Shown: positions 1 through 6,975 of the stretch, piece after piece
Numbering within the stretch: the stretch's first letter is position 1
How the letters are laid out: every line of letters starts with the position of its first letter
Assembly: GCA_003649665.1 (NCBI GenBank)
Contig: QMSL01000070.1
Location: forward strand, 1-7,029
Direction: 5' to 3'
DNA: 7,029 nt
Origin: Thermoprotei archaeon
Lineage (GTDB): Archaea; Thermoproteota; Thermoprotei; QMSL01; B3-G16
Position numbers and translations under genes: made by a program
Notes under the pieces: model-generated
The model's database searches: none
What the model saw: only the letters and a program-made list of their open reading frames with translations
What the model was told of the DNA's origin: nothing

Positions 1-2
1 GT

Positions 3-1679
3 AAGGAAAATCTACAAGTTAGGTTTGTAGGCTTTATTCACATTGAGAGGAATACTCCCGATACGCCAACCAGCGAATTAGAGCGACTTGCTCCATGTGA
101 TATCCCTGACCCTATCCTTGATGTTAGCAAAATGGATATTCCTTCTGGTAAGACTCAACCCTGTTGGGTTCTGGTTTACGTTCCGGAGAGTACACCACCA
201 GGTGAATACGAAGGAGAGGTTATTGTAAATGCTGATGAGGGGAGTAATTCAATAAAGCTTATCGTTAAGGTGTATCCAATAACGCTTCCGAAGAGAAAAC
301 ATCTACTCGTTACGAATTGGTTTGATGTAGAACGTATAGCCGAGGCTTATAATGTCAGCTTATGGTCTGAGGACTTCTGGAAGATCTTCGAGAAGTGGGT
401 TAAGTTCATGGCAGATCATGGTCAAAATGTGTACAAGGTGTCCATCTATACCATTAGAGCATATATTGATGAAAAGGGTTCTCTCTCCTTTGATTTTAGC
501 CTTTTCGATAAATTCGTTGAATTAGTGCTTAACGCTGGAAGAGCCGAACGTATCGAGATAAGTCATATCGCCGAGCCAAAGGGAGGCTGGGGACATGAGT
601 TCGTATTCAAGGAATTTCCAGTAATTGATAAAGTCACAGGCAAAACCATGATGCTTCCGGGTGAGAAAGTATTTCCTTGCCTCCTGAGTGCACTTGAAAG
701 ACATCTAGAGGAGAAGGGATGGTTGAATATTACGATGATACATATAGGAGATGAACCATGTGAAAGTAACGTAGACTCTTGGAAACGCTTATCAAACTTA
801 GTTCATCAATGGGCTCCTAAGCTTAAAAGGATTGATGCTATAGAGACTACAGGTCTTGAAGGTTATCTTGAAGTTTGGGTACCAACACTCCATCACTTTA
901 ACGACTGGTACGAAGAATATATTAAGGCTATGAAGAAGGGATATGAGGTATGGTTCTACACATGTTGCTTTCCACATGGCCTTTATCCTAATAGGTTTCT
1001 AGATTACCCACTAATCAAAACTAGAATCTTGCATTGGATTAATTACGCTTATAACCTAAAGGGATATCTACATTGGGGATTAAATTCATGGCCACGCGAA
1101 AATCCATTTGGTAAGCCCTATGAAAAGCTTCCACCAGGAGATACACATATCACTTATCCTGGCAAAAGCGGACCTCTCTCTTCATTAAGGTTTGAAGCAA
1201 TGCGAGATGGTATTGAAGACTATGAGTATCTAAAGCTTCTTGAGGAGGAAATAAAGAAAGTAAAAGAGAAGCTAGGTGATCCAGCATTAGAACTACCCTT
1301 TGAGATAAGAGCTATGGAATTATGTAGGCGTGTTGTTCCAAGCATAGTTGATTATACTAGAGATCCTGAGGAGCTCATGAGAGTTAGAGAATTAATAGTT
1401 GAGGAAATTGTAAATCTCTGGAGAAGACCACTGGTATTAGTCCTCACAATACCACCCGAGAATCAAGTCATTCCTAACGGACCAATAGTCATTATCGTCA
1501 AGGGCGTTTGTGAAAAAGGCTGTAGGGTAACAATCAACGGAAAAGCTGTTAACGTAGATGAAAACGGTTACTTCTCAACCTGGACGCACTTAGATAAACA
1601 AGGTAGAGTCGTTATAGTCGTTAGTAAAGGCCCATTGCGGAAAACAATAATAAGGACTTTCAAAGTGCGATATAAATGA
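3..1679 (+). CDS. DUF4091 / GH123-like glycoside hydrolase with C-terminal Ig-like domain (5' partial)
   Basis: The frame is open from the first complete codon at base 3 to the TGA at 1677-1679 (558 residues), so the ATG at 132 is internal and the true start lies outside the window. Numbering below starts at that ATG. Residues before it to about 50 form a beta-sandwich typical of the family, with the signature PDP(I/L)LD, then TQPCWVLVYVP and PPGEYEGEV. A TIM-barrel-like domain follows at about 57-370. IHIGDEP places an adjacent Asp-Glu pair at 207-208, matching the stabilising Asp and acid/base Glu that GH123 enzymes use in substrate-assisted cleavage of beta-N-acetylgalactosaminides. RFEAMRDGIEDYEYLKLL (353-370) is the usual C-terminal DUF4091 signature. 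Residues 432-515 look like a bacterial-type Ig domain, with Cys460 and Cys464 a possible disulfide. Substrate is inferred, since DUF4091 is broader than proven GH123. No C-terminal membrane anchor is visible. Secretion cannot be judged without the N-terminus. Confidence 0.88.
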   Translation, partial: KENLQVRFVGFIHIERNTPDTPTSELERLAPCDIPDPILDVSKMDIPSGKTQPCWVLVYVPESTPPGEYEGEVIVNADEGSNSIKLIVKVYPITLPKRKHLLVTNWFDVERIAEAYNVSLWSEDFWKIFEKWVKFMADHGQNVYKVSIYTIRAYIDEKGSLSFDFSLFDKFVELVLNAGRAERIEISHIAEPKGGWGHEFVFKEFPVIDKVTGKTMMLPGEKVFPCLLSALERHLEEKGWLNITMIHIGDEPCESNVDSWKRLSNLVHQWAPKLKRIDAIETTGLEGYLEVWVPTLHHFNDWYEEYIKAMKKGYEVWFYTCCFPHGLYPNRFLDYPLIKTRILHWINYAYNLKGYLHWGLNSWPRENPFGKPYEKLPPGDTHITYPGKSGPLSSLRFEAMRDGIEDYEYLKLLEEEIKKVKEKLGDPALELPFEIRAMELCRRVVPSIVDYTRDPEELMRVRELIVEEIVNLWRRPLVLVLTIPPENQVIPNGPIVIIVKGVCEKGCRVTINGKAVNVDENGYFSTWTHLDKQGRVVIVVSKGPLRKTIIRTFKVRYK

Positions 1680-1760
1680 TGTCCTTACCTTTAGGATCGC
1701 AAAGTTAATGAGAATAGTAAAAAGATGGCTTTTCATTAGGAAACGATATTTCATTTTTCT
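1680..1760. terminator. Convergent intergenic gap with oligo-T terminators on both strands
   Basis: The 81 bases separate the stop of the GH123-like gene from the TAA of the opposing amidohydrolase gene. For + transcripts there is a T4 run at 1730-1733 and a T5 run inside a T-rich stretch at 1750-1760. For - transcripts an A5 run at 1719-1723 reads as T5. Archaeal RNA polymerase terminates at short U tracts without needing a hairpin, and I see no convincing stem-loop. The function is inferred from position and base composition. Confidence 0.4.
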
Positions 1761-2897
1761 TTACGCCTTGTATACTACCTTTCCCTCGGCGATAACCATT
1801 ATCGGATACGAATCTAAGGAGAAGGGATCGCCGTTCCATACAATAATGGATGCCAGTTTACCTCTTTCTATAGTCCCTAAGGTATCATTAATACCAAGAA
1901 TTCTTGCATTGGCGCTTGTTATTATTGATATGCATTCTGACTTACTCATACCAAACCTTCTGAAGAACCTTAGCTGTAAGAATAAATTCCTTTGGAGGAC
2001 TACTGGATGATCAGTCATTAAGCCAAATAACGGCTTCACCCTGACTAGCTTACGTATATTGTGCCATGTCTCGTTTTTTAGTTCTGTCTTATATGGGAAA
2101 GCATCAACTGGGCCATAGACTAATGGGACTCCCTCTTCCTTTATTCTCTGAAACACTTTTTCGGAATTTACGTCACATGCATGATCTATCACTATTTTTA
2201 AATTGAACTCCCTTTTTAATTTGAGTAAATTGAGGATATCGTCATTCTTATGGACATGTACTCTTAGGACTTCTTTCCCCTCTATTACTGGGAATAATTG
2301 TTCTATGTTGGGATCAACTTCCTCAATACTCTTTTTACCTTTCTGTACGAGGGCATATTCCTTCTTAGCCTTAATTAACGTCCTCCTGAGTATTGCCATA
2401 ACTCCCATTCTCGTACTAGGCCTTGTTCCTTTCCACTCCAACTGTCTTCTCGGATTAAAGCCGAGTGCTACCTTAAAACCTGCATGTTTTATAAATGCTT
2501 CCTCTACGTTATCGGCAAAGTTACGTATTACGACTCCTCTTCCTCCTATTATATTTCCACTTCCTGGAAGTACACATGAATAAAGAACTCCATACTCTAC
2601 TGATTCCTTAAATGCCCTATCGTCAAAGTATATGGCATTTATTGCATCAGCAAGTGTATTCACAGAGTCCATTTTCTCGTTTGTTTCCTCTTCGGCTGAG
2701 GGTTCACCGCTTCTTGCCATACCTATATGACAGTGTGCATCAATAAAAGCAGGTGTGACAATCCCCTCCGCTAGTATATCACACTTAGGTCTTTCTTTGG
2801 TTATATTTATTATCTTATCCTCAAATACCACGTATATGTCGTGCAATACTTCATTCGGCTTTCCTGTATACAGAGTTCTCGCATATACTGCAGGCAT
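1761..2897 (-). CDS. Amidohydrolase superfamily protein, imidazolonepropionase-like (COG1228 type)
   Basis: Complete 378-residue metal-dependent hydrolase, the usual length for this group, with no signal peptide, so probably cytoplasmic. Residues 1-50 form the small beta domain common to amidohydrolases (AEGIVTPAFIDAHCHIG). Likely metal ligands are His55 and His57 (HCH), a histidine in RVHVH (214 or 216), His239 (IDHACDV) and Asp296 (TDHPV). Other signatures are PGSGNIIGG (111-119), STRMG (161-165) and the closing ANARILGI...GTIERGKLASIIVWNGDP (329-358). The group usually acts on cyclic amides or related C-N bonds, and the substrate cannot be read from sequence. The usual GENPKR motif appears here as GFNPRR (146-151). 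The ATG at 2895-2897 is chosen because the protein begins with the expected beta strand and a TATA element lies about 29 bases upstream. There is no Shine-Dalgarno sequence, so translation is probably leaderless. It stands alone, convergent with the gene before it and divergent from the gene after it. Confidence 0.93.
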   Translation of the reverse strand: MPAVYARTLYTGKPNEVLHDIYVVFEDKIINITKERPKCDILAEGIVTPAFIDAHCHIGMARSGEPSAEEETNEKMDSVNTLADAINAIYFDDRAFKESVEYGVLYSCVLPGSGNIIGGRGVVIRNFADNVEEAFIKHAGFKVALGFNPRRQLEWKGTRPSTRMGVMAILRRTLIKAKKEYALVQKGKKSIEEVDPNIEQLFPVIEGKEVLRVHVHKNDDILNLLKLKREFNLKIVIDHACDVNSEKVFQRIKEEGVPLVYGPVDAFPYKTELKNETWHNIRKLVRVKPLFGLMTDHPVVLQRNLFLQLRFFRRFGMSKSECISIITSANARILGINDTLGTIERGKLASIIVWNGDPFSLDSYPIMVIAEGKVVYKA

Positions 2898-2920
2898 GTA
2901 TTCTTAATGTTCTTCTAAGA

Positions 2921-2935
2921 GATTTATATGTTTAG
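2921..2935 (-). promoter_or_regulatory. TATA-box promoter of the amidohydrolase gene, probably leaderless
   Basis: On the minus strand the segment reads cctaaacatataaatc-like, a good archaeal TATA element centred near base 2926, about 29 bases from the ATG at 2897. That spacing puts the transcription start at or next to the start codon, and no purine-rich ribosome binding site lies between them. The core is nearly symmetric: on the plus strand it reads tttatatg behind the purine-rich aagaga, so it could also fire toward the large gene. Confidence 0.5.
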
Positions 2936-3022
2936 GAAAGGTTACCCTTGTATTAATTCAATATCAGATAAGATGAGAGCATGCAGAAAAGAGAAAATAG
3001 CGTTAGGTCGCTAATATAATTC
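2936..3022. other. Divergent intergenic segment with no gene seen
   Basis: Together with the neighbouring entries this accounts for the 316 bases between the amidohydrolase ATG and the first usable start of the large gene. Two tiny frames open at ATG 2973 (13 codons) and ATG 2981 (12 codons). Neither has a ribosome binding site or recognisable protein character, so neither is called. A second AT-rich TATA-like stretch (ctaatataattc, 3011-3022) sits directly before the ribosome binding site, but it would start transcripts downstream of that site. The segment may be the 5' leader of the large gene. Confidence 0.4.
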
Positions 3023-3034
3023 GGGGGGTAATCC
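3023..3034 (+). promoter_or_regulatory. Strong ribosome binding site ahead of the hidden N-terminus of the large gene
   Basis: The bases ggggggtaatcc match the full archaeal Shine-Dalgarno sequence GGAGGTGATCC at 9 of 11 positions (3024-3034). Five bases separate the G-run from CTG 3034, which is in frame with the large gene. By contrast, neither GTG 3214 nor ATG 3226 has a ribosome binding site, and the DNA before them is CT-rich (cctcctcct), with no TATA box at the right distance for leaderless starting. The site therefore argues that translation of this gene originally began here. Confidence 0.55.
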
Positions 3035-3213
3035 TGAACTCTAGGAAACCGGCTTTAGCCATATTATTAATAGGTATAATTACGATACTCTGACTAATTA
3101 CGCTAAAGCTTTTAAGGAAACCTAAGAAGGAAAAGGAATATGAGGGAGCGCCTATTGGCGAACTTCCTCCTATAGGTGGTGGTCCTCCTCCTAAACGAGA
3201 GAAACGTATAGAC
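3034..3213 (+). pseudogene. Upstream N-terminal segment (membrane helix plus linker) of the large gene, interrupted by TGA 3091-3093
   Basis: Read in the frame of the large gene, this stretch gives 60 codons: a short basic start (NSRKP), a hydrophobic run (ALAILLIGIITIL), a TGA as codon 20, the continuation LITLKLL, a basic patch (RKPKKEKE) and a Gly/Pro linker (PPIGGGPPPKREKR) leading into RIDVIYSMEIV. Reading through the stop yields one membrane helix of about 21 residues, as in a signal anchor. A single TGG-to-TGA change would explain the stop. The first codon is CTG where ATG is expected. The TGA codon ends the other plus-strand genes here, so it is not a general sense codon. Whether this is a mutation, a sequencing error, readthrough or re-initiation cannot be decided from the window. 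Basic residues are heavier after the helix than before it, so topology is uncertain. Confidence 0.5.
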
Positions 3214-6200
3214 GTGATATATTCCATGGAGATAGTAACCCCACACATACCTTGGGCAAGACCTTATGCCTATGGCACCATAAAGGCATACATAGTCCCA
3301 TCAGTTAGAGATGGTAGAATAGTGGTCGAACTTGCTCAAAGGATGGATTTAAACTACACTACAGTTACTATAGATAAGAATTGGGATATCAATAAGTGGA
3401 GTATAGGCGTTGGTGAGAATTACGGTAAAAGGTGCGAGAAGAATGACTTCAGTCTTCTTTACAGTTATCTTAAAGAGGATATAACATCAGATGAGAAATA
3501 CGATGTAATCGTAATGTACTGCATAAATGGTTGGGATCAACTTCCTCAAGAGGTAAGAGATGGAATAAAGAAGCGTGTTAGGGAGGGAACAGGCCTTGTA
3601 ATAATACATCCATTTACTGGTGAGAAGGACGATGCTAAAAATAGGGCAAGCGACTTATGGGAGTTATCTCCTCTCGTCTATTGCCTTAGCGATTGGGTTG
3701 ATCCAGCAGATGGATATCCACGGGTCAACTGGAAGGCATTAGAGAAGGACTCCTGGACTATTGTGAGAGAACATTATATAACTAGGAATTTAGTTCTAGA
3801 TGGCATGCCTTTTGACCATATGTATTTCTACAAGTATGAGCTGGCCAGCGATGCGGAAGCTCTTATAGTTAGTACTAAAGGGGGATATCCAATCCTAGCA
3901 ATCAAGAATTATGGTAAGGGTAGAGTTGTTGCTTTTGCCTATCGGGAGATAGGCATATTGCCATATGTAGAAAAAGAGGCACAATACGATGCAATACCTT
4001 GGGAACACTTCTATAGTCTTTTAATTCGATCGATAATATGGGCTGCTAAAAGGGAGCCAAAGATCTACATATCTAAGATAGAGGTGCCTCAAGGTCCTAT
4101 CGAAGTAGGGCAATTGAAGACAAAAAATATTACAATAACTATAATGAATCAGGAAGAGAGCGAAAAAGACCTCATATTAGAATACACGTTCCGAAATTGG
4201 CTTTGGCAACTCAAGGCTAATGGAACAATTAAGGTAAGGATACCTAAGGGAACAAGCACTATTGAGATAGAGATTCCAGATGATTTGGATCAAGGCATAA
4301 ATTATTTTGAAGCAATATTAAGGGATTCCGAGGGAAGACATTACGATTGGGGCTCATGTGTAATCAGCGTGGCCAAGGGAGCTTACATCCTTAACTTGTC
4401 CTTGGATAAGGACGTAGTATCTAGAGGCGAGATGATAGGAGTTACTGTTACGGTAGCTCCAATAAAGGAGGGAAACTATACGGTAGTCGCTGAATTAATA
4501 GATAAATATGGTAGAGTTGCATGTATCAAAAGCAAGGAGATTAATTTAGTAGGAAGAACTAATCTCACCTTTACTTTGGATACGAAGCGCGTATTTACTA
4601 GAAGTGCGATAATAAGATGCCTTATTTTAAAGGACAATCGTCTAAATAGCGTCGTAAATACTCAGATTATAGTAATGCAAAACCACACATGGGACGACTA
4701 TGAAGTCTACATGCCATGGTCAACTCCATACTACGTTTTACCATGGTATTCTGTATGGGAGGAGCAAATTAGAAAGCTTGGCGTGACAATAATGGATGAT
4801 CCCTGGGGCCCATTTAAATATATAGCACAGTTGAGGATAAAGGGACTTGGTGTCTATTGGTATCGAAGAGAACCATACTTGAAGCAAAAGGAGATGTACT
4901 ATAAGACCAAGGAAAAGAAGTATTTAATCAGGAATCCATGCCTTAATGATCCTGCATATCGTAATGAAATAAAGAATAAAGTCAGGGATCAGGTCAAGAG
5001 GCTAATGAAATATAGTCCCATGTCCTATTTCTTAGGTGATGAATGCTCTTTGACATGCTATGGTGATGCATTTGACCTCTGTTGGTCCCCTCACTGTCTA
5101 GCTAAATTTAGGGAGTGGCTGAAAGAGGTCTATGGAAGCATAAATAGACTAAATGAGGAATGGGGTACTGATTTTAAGAGCTGGGAAGAAGTAGTTCCAA
5201 TGACTACAGAGGAAGCTCAGGCACATGGAAATTATGCGCCATGGGCAGATCATAGGACGTTTATGGAAATTACATTCGCTGATATCTTTAAGTTCATAAA
5301 GGAGCTCATTAAAGAACTGGATCCCTCAGCTATCGTAGGCATTACTGGAACTCAAGCGCCATATCCACATAATGGTTGCGATTGGTGGCGTTTAGATAAA
5401 GTATTAGACTGGCTTGAGATATATTCGATAGGTGGGCAGGAAGAGCTACATCGCTCTTTCTCTTCCTCAATAATTATATGTGGCGCTACTGGATATGGAG
5501 GATATGGGCCTAGTCTTAAAGATCAAATATGGAGAAGGCTATTTCACGACCATAAGGGAGCGCTAGTGTTCTGGATCTATTCAGAGATGGATCCTGATCT
5601 TAAATTCAATCCTAGCGGCAAGGATCTTAGTCAGGTGTTTAATGAAATTGAACGAGGCATAGGTAAGGCTATTATGTCTGCTAATAGAGAGCATGACGGC
5701 ATAGCTATTCACTACTCCATGGCAAGCGCTCATGGTGCATGGATACAGGATGGGAAGATAACCAAAGATCTGGGCTATTCAACTTGGACTTCAAAGGAGT
5801 TTAAGACCTTTATGAATAATAGGGAAGGATGGAACATGCTCCTTGAACACTTAGGTCTTCAATATGATTATGTATCGTCTGAACAGATAGAGAACGGTAT
5901 CTTAAGAAGTGGGGAGTATAAAGTTCTCATATTACCATATTCCATTGCCCTATCCCGTAAGGAAGTTGAGGAAATAAAGGCGTTCGTAAAAAATGGTGGA
6001 ATACTCATAGCTGATGCAAAAATAGGTCTTATGGATGAGCATTGCAAGTACTTAAAGAAGATGAACTGGATACCAATAGAAGGAGCATTAGATGAGGTAT
6101 TCGGTATAAGGAGGACAAATCAGACAGCACGTGAAGCAGGATACATAGACATAATTAGGAAGAATTACGAGAACTTCTCCTCCCCAATTGAGGGGCTCCC

Positions 6201-6975
6201 GATATTCCCAGTTGAGCCAAATATAGAACCCGTTTCAGGAATAACACTAGCTAAAGGGAAAGAAGTACCAGCAATCATAGTTAATAGGTATGGAAGAGGC
6301 ATAGCAGTATACTTGAACTTATGGATGTCAAATTATGTTGAGCTTGGGAGTAGGCTCGCTAAAAGGAAGATACTTGTTCTCATGAATGCCCTCTTTAAGT
6401 GGCTTGGTGTAGAGCCTAAGATTAAACTATTTAACACTGATGGTACGAGGTACTATGGAGGGGAGGTAATAAGGTACTTAAGTGGTGATGTTGAGTACGT
6501 AGCGATATTTGTTGATCCAGATCTTAAAGAACCAGTTAAACTTAAAGTAATGTTAGATAAGATATATCATGTTTATAATGTTAGGACAAGAGAGTACTTA
6601 GGGGCCTTAACAAACGTAACCATTTCTGTCAGTCCTGGTGAGCCTACTCTACTAGCGCTCTTACCATATAGAGTAGAGGAAATAGACGCAAGGATTCTTA
6701 GTGAAAACCCGAAGATAGGAGAGGATGTTATTTTAGAGGCAAGGATAGTGGTTTCCAACGGAACTGCTAAGGGACATACCTTACGCTTTGAAGTATATGA
6801 TCCTAGCGGTAAGGAGCGCTTCTATTATTCCAAGAACGTATACCTAGGAGGGAACGATACTGCTAGATTCACCATACCTTTTGCCTTTAATGATCCTCCT
6901 GGGAAGTGGATCATTAAGATAGTTGATATACCTAGTGGTCTCACTAAAGTGATTGAGGTGAACCTTTCTTCATGA
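3214..6975 (+). CDS. Large multi-domain GH42-like (beta-galactosidase-type) glycoside hydrolase with two amidotransferase-like modules
   Basis: This is 1253 residues from GTG 3214, the first usable start after an upstream in-frame TGA; the real protein probably began about 60 codons earlier. Domains in order: class I glutamine amidotransferase-like fold, without a visible catalytic triad (about 95-280); two Ig-like beta domains (about 283-388 and 390-488); GH42-like TIM barrel (about 495-850); a second amidotransferase-like module resembling the GH42 trimerisation domain (about 870-1068); beta domains to the end (about 1155-1253 is Ig-like). In the barrel, FLGDE (606-610) occupies the place of the GH42 acid/base Glu. 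Cys611, 615, 623 and 628 resemble the GH42 zinc cluster, followed by FREWLKEVYGSINRLNEEWGT (632-652). I could not assign the nucleophile with confidence. Thirteen N-x-S/T sequons suggest an extracellular protein. The likely role is release of beta-galactose or a related sugar from a glycan; substrate is unproven. The gene ends at TGA 6973-6975. Confidence 0.9.
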   Translation: MIYSMEIVTPHIPWARPYAYGTIKAYIVPSVRDGRIVVELAQRMDLNYTTVTIDKNWDINKWSIGVGENYGKRCEKNDFSLLYSYLKEDITSDEKYDVIVMYCINGWDQLPQEVRDGIKKRVREGTGLVIIHPFTGEKDDAKNRASDLWELSPLVYCLSDWVDPADGYPRVNWKALEKDSWTIVREHYITRNLVLDGMPFDHMYFYKYELASDAEALIVSTKGGYPILAIKNYGKGRVVAFAYREIGILPYVEKEAQYDAIPWEHFYSLLIRSIIWAAKREPKIYISKIEVPQGPIEVGQLKTKNITITIMNQEESEKDLILEYTFRNWLWQLKANGTIKVRIPKGTSTIEIEIPDDLDQGINYFEAILRDSEGRHYDWGSCVISVAKGAYILNLSLDKDVVSRGEMIGVTVTVAPIKEGNYTVVAELIDKYGRVACIKSKEINLVGRTNLTFTLDTKRVFTRSAIIRCLILKDNRLNSVVNTQIIVMQNHTWDDYEVYMPWSTPYYVLPWYSVWEEQIRKLGVTIMDDPWGPFKYIAQLRIKGLGVYWYRREPYLKQKEMYYKTKEKKYLIRNPCLNDPAYRNEIKNKVRDQVKRLMKYSPMSYFLGDECSLTCYGDAFDLCWSPHCLAKFREWLKEVYGSINRLNEEWGTDFKSWEEVVPMTTEEAQAHGNYAPWADHRTFMEITFADIFKFIKELIKELDPSAIVGITGTQAPYPHNGCDWWRLDKVLDWLEIYSIGGQEELHRSFSSSIIICGATGYGGYGPSLKDQIWRRLFHDHKGALVFWIYSEMDPDLKFNPSGKDLSQVFNEIERGIGKAIMSANREHDGIAIHYSMASAHGAWIQDGKITKDLGYSTWTSKEFKTFMNNREGWNMLLEHLGLQYDYVSSEQIENGILRSGEYKVLILPYSIALSRKEVEEIKAFVKNGGILIADAKIGLMDEHCKYLKKMNWIPIEGALDEVFGIRRTNQTAREAGYIDIIRKNYENFSSPIEGLPIFPVEPNIEPVSGITLAKGKEVPAIIVNRYGRGIAVYLNLWMSNYVELGSRLAKRKILVLMNALFKWLGVEPKIKLFNTDGTRYYGGEVIRYLSGDVEYVAIFVDPDLKEPVKLKVMLDKIYHVYNVRTREYLGALTNVTISVSPGEPTLLALLPYRVEEIDARILSENPKIGEDVILEARIVVSNGTAKGHTLRFEVYDPSGKERFYYSKNVYLGGNDTARFTIPFAFNDPPGKWIIKIVDIPSGLTKVIEVNLSS

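Noticed and set aside
522..704. 60-codon minus-strand frame inside the GH123-like gene
   Set aside because: It is an antisense shadow of the region just before the catalytic Asp-Glu motif, with no independent signals.
1708..2010. 100-codon plus-strand frame starting just after the GH123-like gene
   Set aside because: It lies mostly antisense to the end of the amidohydrolase gene, whose frame has clear family motifs; the peptide resembles nothing and has no ribosome binding site.
2203..2583. 126-codon plus-strand frame
   Set aside because: It is fully antisense to the amidohydrolase core, including its metal-binding motifs, and is Ser/Leu/Pro-rich as antisense shadows usually are.
3091..3093. 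TGA as selenocysteine or as a genome-wide tryptophan codon
   Set aside because: A selenocysteine inside a membrane helix has no catalytic reason and no SECIS-like element was recognised. General TGA=Trp is unlikely because the GH123-like gene and the large gene both end at TGA, and no TGA occurs inside the rest of their frames.
3151..3192. Repetitive cctcct / ggtggt stretch as a regulatory hairpin
   Set aside because: Only the 8-base palindrome cctatagg pairs perfectly, and the rest mismatches. The repetition is explained by Pro and Gly codons of a linker.
3003..3248. 81-codon minus-strand frame over the start of the large gene
   Set aside because: It mirrors the plus-strand frame that joins smoothly into the large protein, and its Gly/Pro content is the complement of the linker. 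It also lacks a promoter or ribosome binding site.
6573..6758. 61-codon minus-strand frame near the end of the large gene
   Set aside because: It is antisense to a continuous, protein-like beta domain on the plus strand and has no start signals.
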